A DNA stretch of 15,683 nt from assembly GCA_045633415.1 (NCBI GenBank), contig JAZQYH010000115.1:1-15683 (forward strand). The letters are read 5' to 3'. Position numbers and translations under genes: made by a program. Source of the stretch: RGIG3102 sp045633415. Lineage in GTDB: Bacteria; Bacillota; Clostridia; Oscillospirales; Ruminococcaceae. Shown here piece by piece: positions 1-6,398 of this stretch (position 1 is its first letter; the number at the start of each line of letters is the position of its first letter). Below the pieces are notes generated by a model. That model was not told where the DNA came from. It saw only the letters and a program-made list of their open reading frames with translations, and searched no databases.

Positions 1-15
1 AATTTAGAGGTTTTT

Positions 16-462
16 ATGGTAATAAGGTTAGCAACGAAAAATGATATTGAGATAATCGTAAAACTCCGCCTGAAGATGCTTCAGGATTATGAGGAAAATC
101 TGCCGCAGGAATTGTCTGGTGCTATTCAGAACTACCTCGAAAAACATATTAACGACAATAGTTGCATCTGCTCATTGGCAGAAATTGATGGGACGATTGT
201 TTCGATGGCTATGTTATGCGGCTATGAAGAAATACCTGATGAAATAAATCTTTACGGCAAAGTGGCAAAGCTATGTGCTGTTTACACAATGCCTGAATAC
301 CGAGGCAAAGGGTATATGGAAAAACTGCTTACATACCTTATTGAAGAAGGCAAAAAATCTGGAATTAAAACAATACTCAATTCCGCAGATATGAAAGCAA
401 TTCCTTTGTATGAAAGAGTGGGTTTCCATACTTCATCAACAATTATGTACATAGACCTTTAA
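16..462 (+). CDS. GNAT-family N-acetyltransferase
   Basis: A 148-residue single-domain protein of the GCN5-related N-acetyltransferase fold, which moves an acetyl group from acetyl-CoA to an amine. The acetyl-CoA pyrophosphate loop is visible as RGKGY at residues 96-100, preceded by the strand LCAVYTMPEY (87-96). The C-terminal motif with PLYERVGF (130-137) is also typical. The ATG at 16 has a Shine-Dalgarno-like TTAGAGG at 4-10, five bases upstream. Length is normal for the family. The substrate cannot be told from the sequence; small-molecule, peptide and antibiotic acetyltransferases all share these motifs. It ends before a shared bidirectional terminator, so nothing downstream is co-transcribed. 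Its promoter lies outside the window. Confidence 0.88.
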   Translation: MVIRLATKNDIEIIVKLRLKMLQDYEENLPQELSGAIQNYLEKHINDNSCICSLAEIDGTIVSMAMLCGYEEIPDEINLYGKVAKLCAVYTMPEYRGKGYMEKLLTYLIEEGKKSGIKTILNSADMKAIPLYERVGFHTSSTIMYIDL

Positions 463-545
463 ATTCAAATTGATTTGACAATAAGACAAATCCCAATTTA
501 TCTAACAGATACAATAAGCATTAATTAAATAAATATTAAAACAAA

Positions 546-577
546 TAAACCTCCCTATGATATCATAGGGAGGTTTA
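546..577. terminator. Bidirectional intrinsic terminator (perfect 32-base palindrome)
   Basis: The 32 bases are a perfect inverted repeat centred between 561 and 562, with a GC-rich CCTCCC/GGGAGG section. On the plus strand a T-rich run follows at 578-586. On the minus strand the A-rich bases before 546 give a T-rich tail. It lies between the convergent acetyltransferase and ATP-grasp genes and can end transcription of both. Confidence 0.9.
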
Positions 578-589
578 ATTTTTTTACTA

Positions 590-1789
590 TTATTCGTTAA
601 CAGCCAGAACATCTTTGTAGAACTTGTTCATTTCTTCTTCTGTGTCAAATGTAGCAACATACATCATGTCAGCCATAGCGCCGGAAAGTGCTTCTGGAAT
701 TCTTTCTGCCATTTTGATTTTGTCGCCGTATTTTGCCATGATAGCAACATGGTTCATAACAAAGTTTTTACCGTCACGTCTGCCAGCAAATGGGCACCAC
801 TGTCTGTTGCCGATTGGCATAAGGGATGAGTCAAATGCAATCATATCAGCCCAGATTTTGTATACGTTTGTGCTTGCTGAGAAGTTGAACAGGTCAGGTG
901 TAAAGCCACCAGCTGGTCTCATGTTAACTTCCAGAGCCATTACATCGCCTTTTTTGCCCAGACCTTCGTGGTCAGACAGCAGACGGAAGAATTCAAAGTG
1001 AACAAATCTGCTCTTTACGCCAAAGCTTTTTACTGTTTTACGGCCAGCTTCACGAACGTCGTCTTTCAGTTCTTTAACAATGTAGTAAACAGAGTTGTCT
1101 TTGTTGTTTACAACATCCATCAGTGAGAATGGAGTTACGTTGCCAGCTTCAAAAAGTGGTTCACCTTTGGAGTTGATGATAGCATCGTATGTGTAGATTT
1201 CTGCATTGATGAATTCTTCCATGATGTATGGAACACCAGCAGGTCTTGTTTCCATAAAGTGGACCAGGTCTTCATCACAGGACAGTTTGTATGTAGCTTC
1301 TGCACCAACACCGTTGTCTGGTTTTACGATAACTGGATAGCCAACTGTTGCAAGGAATTCTCTGCAAGCTTCGATATCTTCTGTAACCAGATGATATCTT
1401 GCTACTGGAATACCAGCTTTTGTGTAGAATTCCTTCATTTTGGATTTGTATTTGATTCTTGGCATATCTTCGTTTTTGAAGCCGCTTGTGATGTTGAATT
1501 CTGTTCTCAGAGCAGCATCTCTTTCCAGCCAGTATTCATTGTTAGATTCCAGCCAGTCGATTTTGCCGTATTTGAATGTGAAGAATGCTACTGCTTTGAA
1601 AACTTCATCAAAGTTTTCAAGACTGCTTACTTTGTAATATTCGTTCAGACTGTCTTTCAGTTCCTGTCTCAGTTCATCATATGGTGCATCACCGATACCC
1701 AGAACATTGAGACCATTGTTTTTCAGTTCTTTACAGAACTGCCAGTAGTTAGTTGGAAAGTTTGGGGAAATAAAAATAAAGTTTTTCAT
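590..1789 (-). CDS. ATP-grasp family ligase, substrate unknown
   Basis: A 399-residue cytoplasmic protein of the ATP-grasp superfamily, whose members activate a carboxylate as acyl phosphate and join it to an amine, thiol or similar nucleophile. An N-terminal Rossmann-like pre-ATP-grasp region (about 1-110) begins KNFIFISPNFP. The ATP-grasp core follows: VIVKPDNGVGAE at about 153-164 with the ATP-binding Lys156, the hinge segment IMEEF (189-193), and the Mg-binding residues Glu266 in FVHFEFF and Glu287/Asn289 in LEVNMRPAGG. All expected catalytic residues appear present, so it is probably active. It is the last gene of a minus-strand operon, 66 bases after the second esterase gene and just before a strong terminator. 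AAGAGAG lies about a dozen bases upstream of the ATG. Ile codons are only ATT/ATC (0 ATA of 21), as in rpoD. The acid and acceptor substrates cannot be deduced. Confidence 0.85.
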   Translation of the reverse strand: MKNFIFISPNFPTNYWQFCKELKNNGLNVLGIGDAPYDELRQELKDSLNEYYKVSSLENFDEVFKAVAFFTFKYGKIDWLESNNEYWLERDAALRTEFNITSGFKNEDMPRIKYKSKMKEFYTKAGIPVARYHLVTEDIEACREFLATVGYPVIVKPDNGVGAEATYKLSCDEDLVHFMETRPAGVPYIMEEFINAEIYTYDAIINSKGEPLFEAGNVTPFSLMDVVNNKDNSVYYIVKELKDDVREAGRKTVKSFGVKSRFVHFEFFRLLSDHEGLGKKGDVMALEVNMRPAGGFTPDLFNFSASTNVYKIWADMIAFDSSLMPIGNRQWCPFAGRRDGKNFVMNHVAIMAKYGDKIKMAERIPEALSGAMADMMYVATFDTEEEMNKFYKDVLAVNE

Positions 1790-1855
1790 GATAAATCACA
1801 CTTCTCTCTTTAGTTTATTTAATTAGGGAATTTTTGGGGAATCTATATTGATGGG

Positions 1856-2614
1856 TTATTCAAGACCCAGCAATTTGGGAACAAAGTACTGCACCTGTTT
1901 GTACCACCAAGGCCAGTCGTGGTTTACATCATAGCCCCAGAAGTCACACCAGATGTCTGCACCCAGACGTTTGAAGTTTGCTTCCAGATGACGCAGTGTG
2001 TCTGGTTCTTCCCAGGCACCCTGACCTGTGCAGATAATACCAAAGTTATTGTTGTATCTTTCTACATAAGGGTGGCTTGGCTGCATGTTCTGCAGATAAA
2101 GAGCAGGGCTGTTCATATACAGAGTTTCATCCATATAGTCGCCAAAGAACAGGCTGTTGTTGTAGATGCCGCTCATTGCCAGCATTCTGTCAAAGATTTC
2201 TGGGAAGCGGAGGAACAGGTTTACACTGTGGTTTGCACCCATGCTTGCACCGAAAATCATGATACCTGGATGACCTGTCCAGCCGTTTCTTTCGTTTGCC
2301 ATGTGGCGCATAAATGGTACAAATTCATCTACAATGTAGTGAACCCACCGTTCGTGTCTTTCGATACGGCTTTTTGGGAAGCCATACTGGTCTGACCATG
2401 TTTCTTTATCAACAGTGTCAATGGAGAAAACCATTGCGTGGCCTTCTTCAATCCATTTTGCCCATTCGTCAATCATTTTAAAGTTTTCAAAGTCTACAAA
2501 TCTGCCGTCCTGGCAAGGGATGAACAGAACTGGTTTACCTTTGTGACCGTAAACCTTGCATTCCATTTTTCTGCCAAGAGAATGGCTGTAATGTTTAAAA
2601 TACTGAATTTCCAT
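1856..2614 (-). CDS. Esterase-like alpha/beta hydrolase (second gene of operon)
   Basis: A 252-residue alpha/beta-hydrolase related to the esterase D / enterochelin esterase group. The nucleophile elbow is GASMG at 122-126, making Ser124 the likely nucleophile. A late NHDW motif provides His232 as the likely base; the acid residue is less clear (Asp205 or Asp229 are possible). Family-typical strands VLFIPCQDGRF (29-39) and MVFSIDTVD (61-69) precede it. There is no signal peptide or membrane segment, so it should act in the cytosol. The Shine-Dalgarno AGGAGA (minus strand, 2630-2625) lies 10 bases before the ATG and overlaps the stop codon of the upstream gene, so translation is probably coupled. 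It is rich in Trp and His near the active site. The reaction is unknown; ester, thioester or peptide hydrolysis or acyl transfer are all possible. Confidence 0.82.
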   Translation of the reverse strand: MEIQYFKHYSHSLGRKMECKVYGHKGKPVLFIPCQDGRFVDFENFKMIDEWAKWIEEGHAMVFSIDTVDKETWSDQYGFPKSRIERHERWVHYIVDEFVPFMRHMANERNGWTGHPGIMIFGASMGANHSVNLFLRFPEIFDRMLAMSGIYNNSLFFGDYMDETLYMNSPALYLQNMQPSHPYVERYNNNFGIICTGQGAWEEPDTLRHLEANFKRLGADIWCDFWGYDVNHDWPWWYKQVQYFVPKLLGLE

Positions 2615-2628
2615 ATATAATTTTTCTC

Positions 2629-3396
2629 CTAATCAAGGTTATAAAACAAAGTATGAATAAAATATGGGATTTGTCTTTCCCAGCTTGCTTCCTGATGAGT
2701 ACCACCTGGAATAATTCTGCTTGTCAGCATTACACCACTTTCAGTAAAAGCACTGCAAATCTGGTTATAGCCTTTCATCATACCAGGCTTCCAGCCAAAT
2801 TCTTCACTGCCGTAGTCCATATACAGCACTGTGTTAGGTGCAAATTTTGTGTTGCGAATCATAAATTCCAGTTTTCTGGTGTTTACCCAAAGGGAAGGTG
2901 AAAGTGCAGCGCCACGTGAGAAAACATGGTTGTATTTTGTCACTGCATACACTGTCATAAGTCCGCCCATGCTGCTGCCGGCGATAAATGTGTGTTCTCT
3001 GTCTGGCAGAGTAGGAAAATTGCGGTCGATAATTGGTTTGAATACGTTTACAAACCAGTCCATTGTCAGTCTGCCTTTGCCAGTAACACGGCCAAATCTT
3101 TCTTCTTCAAAAGTAAATGGAGAATATTCTTTAAGTCTGCCGTTGTCAGGGTGGTGGTTGCATTCTACCGCAGCCACAATCAGTGGCACATTGTTGTTTT
3201 GCAGATATTCCAGCATACCCCAGCTTTTACCATATGTGGCGTGGCTGTCAAAAAATACGTTCTGTCCATCAAACATATACAGAACAGGATAGCGAAAATC
3301 TGGGTTTTCCTTGGCTTCATCCGGCACATATACGTATGCTCTACGTTTTTCTTTGCCAGTAAGTCTTGGAATAGTAATATTTCTTGTCATTATCAT
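2629..3396 (-). CDS. Enterochelin-esterase-like alpha/beta hydrolase (first gene of operon)
   Basis: A 255-residue protein of the esterase D / enterochelin esterase family (PF00756 type). Diagnostic parts are PVLYMFDGQNVFFD (37-50), the nucleophile elbow GSSMGG (140-145, Ser142) and GGTHQEASW (231-239) with catalytic His234. Asp194 in LYMDYGSEE may be the acid. No signal peptide is seen, so cytosolic. It is distantly related to the next gene in the operon but not a recent duplicate. Two starts are possible: ATG at 3396 or ATG at 3390. The only ATA codon of the three-gene operon lies between them, which slightly favours 3390; neither has a strong Shine-Dalgarno. A good promoter lies at 3429-3457. 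The substrate is unknown. Confidence 0.85.
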   Translation of the reverse strand: MIMTRNITIPRLTGKEKRRAYVYVPDEAKENPDFRYPVLYMFDGQNVFFDSHATYGKSWGMLEYLQNNNVPLIVAAVECNHHPDNGRLKEYSPFTFEEERFGRVTGKGRLTMDWFVNVFKPIIDRNFPTLPDREHTFIAGSSMGGLMTVYAVTKYNHVFSRGAALSPSLWVNTRKLEFMIRNTKFAPNTVLYMDYGSEEFGWKPGMMKGYNQICSAFTESGVMLTSRIIPGGTHQEASWERQIPYFIHTLFYNLD

Positions 3397-3428
3397 TTTA
3401 TAGGGTCTCGCTTTGCATAATGATAGTA

Positions 3429-3457
3429 ATTATATACAGTTTATCATAGTGTGTGAA
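3429..3457 (-). promoter_or_regulatory. Sigma-A-type promoter of the esterase/ATP-grasp operon
   Basis: Read on the minus strand, TTCACA (3457-3452) and a perfect TATAAT (3434-3429) are separated by 17 bases. This would start a transcript about 30 bases before the first esterase gene. A second overlapping pair, TTGAAA and TAAACT at 17 bases, sits just upstream and may be an alternative. Confidence 0.7.
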
Positions 3458-3540
3458 AAATTTCAATTATTACAAGGTAGAATATACGATACTATATTTA
3501 TGCAATCTACCCCCTTGACTACATAATCACAGAAAAATAA

Positions 3541-3569
3541 AAAGATGTATTCGTAAGGAATACATCTTT
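3541..3569 (-). terminator. Intrinsic terminator after the aminoacyl-tRNA deacylase gene
   Basis: A 12-base-pair stem (3541-3552 with 3558-3569) and a 5-base loop are followed on the minus strand by a T-rich run, the complement of the A-rich bases at 3529-3540. It lies 20 bases beyond the stop codon of the gene at 3589-4065. Confidence 0.82.
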
Positions 3570-3588
3570 GCTGTTTTGTAATATTTTA

Positions 3589-4065
3589 TTATGCTTCTTT
3601 CAGTTTGCATACATCAACCCAGGCATCTGCATTTGAGTACTTGAACAGTTCTTCAGGTGTAAGTTCAATAGCACTGTTGGAAGAACCGCATGCAGGGAAG
3701 ATGGTTTCAAATCTTTTTACACTTTCGTCAATATAAATACCGATAACCCCTTCGTTTACAGCAAATGGGCATACGCCACCGATTGCATGACCAACCAGTT
3801 CAATTACTTCATCAGGTGTAAGCATTTTTGCTTTCAGACCAAAAGTGTGTCTGTATTTGGCGTTGTCGATTTTTACATCACCTGCTGTGATTACAAGGAT
3901 GCATCCTTCGTCTTTTTTGAAAGACATTGTTTTTGCAATTCTTGCTTCTTCAGTGCCAAGAGCGATTGCCGCCAGCTGAACTGTTGCACTGGATACTTCA
4001 AATTCCAGCACTTTATCTTCCATATCAAAACCTTTGAAATATTCTCTTACTTTTTCAATAGACAT
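3589..4065 (-). CDS. YbaK/ProX-type aminoacyl-tRNA deacylase
   Basis: A 158-residue single-domain protein of the YbaK/EbsC/ProX fold, which hydrolyses mischarged tRNAs (for example Cys- or Ala-tRNA-Pro) as a free-standing editing factor. Family marks are the conserved Lys45 in ARIAKTMSF, the GGVCPF loop at 96-101, and ACGSSNSAIELTPEEL at about 125-140. Length is normal for free-standing members, so this is not part of ProS. The ATG at 4065 has GGAG nine bases upstream. The gene stands alone between its own promoter (4099-4127) and terminator (3541-3569) and is divergent from the radical SAM gene. Which mischarged amino acid it removes cannot be decided from sequence alone. Confidence 0.87.
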   Translation of the reverse strand: MSIEKVREYFKGFDMEDKVLEFEVSSATVQLAAIALGTEEARIAKTMSFKKDEGCILVITAGDVKIDNAKYRHTFGLKAKMLTPDEVIELVGHAIGGVCPFAVNEGVIGIYIDESVKRFETIFPACGSSNSAIELTPEELFKYSNADAWVDVCKLKEA

Positions 4066-4098
4066 TTTTACTTTCTCCGTTACTCAATAATACATTCA

Positions 4099-4127
4099 AC
4101 TATATCACAATTATTTGATTATTGCAA
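4099..4127 (-). promoter_or_regulatory. Promoter of the aminoacyl-tRNA deacylase gene
   Basis: On the minus strand TTGCAA (4127-4122) and TATAGT (4104-4099) are 17 bases apart, with an extended -10 TG one base before TATAGT. It lies about 34 bases upstream of the start codon and faces away from the radical SAM promoter. Confidence 0.65.
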
Positions 4128-4130
4128 CTT

Positions 4131-4171
4131 ACACAACTAAAAGTTGTTTTATGTATTGAAAATACAACTAA
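4131..4171. repeat. ACAACT/AGTTGT repeats in a divergent promoter region
   Basis: Three copies of one hexamer occur: ACAACT at 4133-4138, its complement AGTTGT at 4142-4147, and ACAACT at 4164-4169. Copies 1 and 2 form a tight dyad between the two divergent -35 boxes. Copies 2 and 3 form a wider dyad around the plus-strand -35 box. Copies 1 and 3 are direct repeats 31 bases apart, about three helical turns, with flanking bases also shared (ACAACTAA). This placement suits an operator for a regulator of one or both genes. The regulator is unknown. Confidence 0.5.
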
Positions 4172-4184
4172 CAGATGTTAAAAT
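4156..4184 (+). promoter_or_regulatory. Promoter of the radical SAM / DUF4130 operon
   Basis: TTGAAA (4156-4161) and TAAAAT (4179-4184) are 17 bases apart, with an extended -10 TG at 4176-4177. The start would fall near 4191, leaving a very short leader before the GTG at 4205, so the Shine-Dalgarno (4191-4197) would be close to the 5' end. An ACAACT repeat lies inside the spacer. Confidence 0.6.
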
Positions 4185-4204
4185 ATATAAAGAGGTGATG
4201 AAGT

Positions 4205-5524
4205 GTGAATATGTATGAAAAGTTGACTATACTTACAGATGCTGCAAAATATGATGTAGCCTGTACTTCCAGTGGTTCATCACGTGGAGCAGGGGGTAAC
4301 ATCGGCAGTGCTGTAGCTGGTGGCATCTGCCACAGCTGGTCAGCAGATGGCAGATGTATTTCATTGCTGAAAGTATTGTTTACAAACTATTGCCGGTACG
4401 ACTGTGCTTATTGCATCAACAGAAAATCCAATGATGTGCCACGTGCCGCATTCACCCCTAGGGAACTGGCTGATTTGACTATAGAGTTTTACAGAAGAAA
4501 TTACATAGAAGGGTTATTTGTTTCTTCTGGTGTCATAAAAGATGCTGATTACACTATGGAACAGCTGATAAAGGCTGTAAGGATATTAAGGGAAGAGTAT
4601 GGTTTTAATGGGTATATCCACGCCAAGGTAATACCGGGGGCATCATCGGCTCTGGTTGAAATATTGGGCAGTCTTGTGGACAGATTAAGTGTAAACATAG
4701 AATTGCCAAGCGAAAAAAGTCTTAAAAGGCTGGCGCCTGACAAAACAAGAACCAATATATTTACTCCGATGAGAACTATCACACAGCAGAAAGAAATTTC
4801 CCGTCAGGAAATGATTAAATACCGACATGCTCCTCGTTTTGCACCAGCAGGGCAATCTACACAGATGATAATCGGAGCCAGCGAAGAAACAGATTTCCAG
4901 ATACTGAGACTGTCACAGGCTTTGTATGATAAATATCAGCTGAAAAGAGTGTTCTTTTCAGCTTATATCCCTATGAACAACGACAAACTGTTGCCTTCAA
5001 CAGAGACGAAGCCGCCTTTATTGAGGGAACACAGGCTGTATCAGGCAGACTGGCTTTTAAGATTTTACGGTTTCAGGGCAGAGGAAATTTTGTCTGAAAA
5101 GGACAATATGTTCAACCCTTTTCTGGACCCGAAATGCAACTGGGCGCTTAACAATATGCACATTTTCCCAGTGGAAGTAAACAGTGCGCCTTATGAAATG
5201 CTGTTAAGGGTGCCGGGTATAGGTGTAACAGGCGCTAAAAGGATAATGAAAGCCAGAAAAGGAGCTTATCTTGATTTTGATGGCCTTAAAAAACTGGGAA
5301 TAGTTCTTAAAAGAGCACAGTATTTCATCACATGCAAAGGCAAAGTTATGCCGTATGTTAAAATTGATAAGGAACACGCTGGCAGAATGCTGTTATCTGA
5401 TTCGGCAAAGGATAATTTCAAAGTGGAAACAAAGGATGTAAGCCAGTTGAGTTTTTTTGATATGCAGGAAATGAACAATCGGTTTATAGCAAAACAAAAT
5501 GAAAGGATGGTATTCAATGTCTGA
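4205..5524 (+). CDS. Radical SAM protein, putative DNA modification/repair (TIGR03916 type)
   Basis: A 439-residue radical SAM enzyme. The cluster motif CRYDCAYC gives Cys63, Cys67 and Cys70 (C-x3-C-x2-C) for a [4Fe-4S] cluster that cleaves S-adenosylmethionine. Extra cysteines at 20, 42 and 51 lie before it in the conserved stretch AAKYDVACTSSG to GRCISLLKVL. A helix-hairpin-helix segment near the C-terminus (about 326-352, with VPGIGVTGAKRIM) points to DNA binding. This architecture matches the family described as putative DNA modification/repair radical SAM protein; the chemistry has not been established to my knowledge. The GTG start at 4205 is seven bases after AGAGGTG (4191-4197); the ATG at 4211 is too far from it. 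It overlaps the next gene by 8 bases, so they are expressed together. ATA and AGG codons are frequent, unlike the operon to the left. Confidence 0.86.
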   Translation: MNMYEKLTILTDAAKYDVACTSSGSSRGAGGNIGSAVAGGICHSWSADGRCISLLKVLFTNYCRYDCAYCINRKSNDVPRAAFTPRELADLTIEFYRRNYIEGLFVSSGVIKDADYTMEQLIKAVRILREEYGFNGYIHAKVIPGASSALVEILGSLVDRLSVNIELPSEKSLKRLAPDKTRTNIFTPMRTITQQKEISRQEMIKYRHAPRFAPAGQSTQMIIGASEETDFQILRLSQALYDKYQLKRVFFSAYIPMNNDKLLPSTETKPPLLREHRLYQADWLLRFYGFRAEEILSEKDNMFNPFLDPKCNWALNNMHIFPVEVNSAPYEMLLRVPGIGVTGAKRIMKARKGAYLDFDGLKKLGIVLKRAQYFITCKGKVMPYVKIDKEHAGRMLLSDSAKDNFKVETKDVSQLSFFDMQEMNNRFIAKQNERMVFNV

Positions 5525-6302
5525 ACTGAACAATAATCAAAAAGTGATATATGTGTATGACGGCACATTTGAGGGGTTACTGTGCTGTGTTTATAACTAT
5601 TACTACAACAGATTAAAACCTGTCAGCATAGTGTCCTTTACAGATTTTACACCATCTTTTTACGAGTCTTTTGCAGTGGTAACAAACTATGAGCAAGCCT
5701 ACAAAGTGCGCTATGCAATAGAAGAAAAAATAGGTGGTAAAAGTTTGAAATTTCTTGAAGAGTGTGCCCTTACCTGCCTTGAAGAAAAAGAAATGTATAT
5801 GTTGAGATTTATAGTAAAAGGGTTTAAAATAGGACCCGCTATACTGAATCAGCTTACGGACGAAGATGTTAACCAGCTGTTTAAAGCCCACAGGCATATG
5901 GAAAGGGAGAGCCACAGTTTTCTGGGGTTCGTCAGGTTTTATAAGGCGGGGGATGTGTATGTGGCGAAAATACGGCCTAAAAACCAGATTTTATCCCTTA
6001 TAGCCCACCATTTTATAACGCGCTTCAGTAAACAGACCTTTATGATATATGATGAAGTACATCATCAGGCTCTGGTATATGGCTCTGGCAAATATAAAAT
6101 TCTGGAAGTGGATAACATAGAACTGCCGCCAATAACACAGGACGAAAAACAGATGCAGGAGCTGTGGAAAAATTTTTATAATGCCATAGCAATAAAAGAA
6201 AGGTTCAATCCAAAGTGCAGAATGAACTTTATGCCTAAACGCCTGTGGTCAAATCTGCCGGAAATGCAGGAAGATAATAAAAATAAATTGCCGGAAATAT
6301 AA
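5517..6302 (+). CDS. DUF4130 / TIGR03915-type DNA metabolism protein
   Basis: A 261-residue protein with the hallmarks of the partner family of the preceding radical SAM enzyme: YVYDGTFEGLLCCVY near the N-terminus, a central RESHSFLGFVRF, and NPKCRMNFMPKRLWSNLPEM near the C-terminus. In some proteobacteria this domain is fused to a uracil-DNA-glycosylase-like domain, which is the basis for assigning a DNA role; here it stands alone, as is usual in Firmicutes. The likely start is ATG 5517, nine bases after GAAAGGA (5501-5507); it overlaps the previous stop codon by eight bases, an arrangement for coupled translation. The longer reading from ATG 5499 would put the start before that ribosome site. 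Biochemical activity is unknown. Confidence 0.82.
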   Translation: MSELNNNQKVIYVYDGTFEGLLCCVYNYYYNRLKPVSIVSFTDFTPSFYESFAVVTNYEQAYKVRYAIEEKIGGKSLKFLEECALTCLEEKEMYMLRFIVKGFKIGPAILNQLTDEDVNQLFKAHRHMERESHSFLGFVRFYKAGDVYVAKIRPKNQILSLIAHHFITRFSKQTFMIYDEVHHQALVYGSGKYKILEVDNIELPPITQDEKQMQELWKNFYNAIAIKERFNPKCRMNFMPKRLWSNLPEMQEDNKNKLPEI

Positions 6303-6318
6303 TTTTCATTGATAAATA

Positions 6319-6347
6319 TTGACATTCAATTAGTTAGCTTATATAAT
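6319..6347 (+). promoter_or_regulatory. Perfect-consensus sigma-A promoter of the marR-ABC operon
   Basis: TTGACA (6319-6324) and TATAAT (6342-6347) are separated by exactly 17 bases, a full match to the housekeeping consensus. The transcript should begin around 6354 and reach the MarR start after about 45 bases. The -10 box lies inside an inverted repeat. Confidence 0.88.
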
Positions 6348-6365
6348 GTTTTTATAAGCTAACTA
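6331..6365. promoter_or_regulatory. Inverted-repeat operator, probably for the adjacent MarR protein
   Basis: Two perfect 13-base arms, TAGTTAGCTTATA at 6331-6343 and its complement at 6353-6365, are separated by 9 bases. They flank and partly include the -10 box and the predicted transcription start. Because the predicted start lies within the right arm, the element would not form an RNA hairpin, so it is best read as a DNA operator. MarR-family genes are commonly autorepressed through such repeats. Two adjacent dimer sites are also possible. Confidence 0.75.
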
Positions 6366-6398
6366 TTTTGTTATATAACTAATGAAAGGAGATTTATA

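Noticed and set aside
475..503. TTGACA with a TTATCT-like -10, pointing at the terminator at 546-577, as a possible small RNA gene
   Set aside because: The -10 match is poor and the transcript would be only about 70 bases, mostly terminator. A chance match in A/T-rich DNA is likely.
1259..1813. 184-codon plus-strand open frame opposite the ATP-grasp gene
   Set aside because: Antisense shadow rich in Phe, Cys and Val with no motifs; the minus-strand gene has all ATP-grasp motifs.
3515..3543. Plus-strand TTGACT with TAAAAA 17 bases on, as a promoter
   Set aside because: No plus-strand gene follows, and the -10 lies in the A-rich side of the deacylase terminator.
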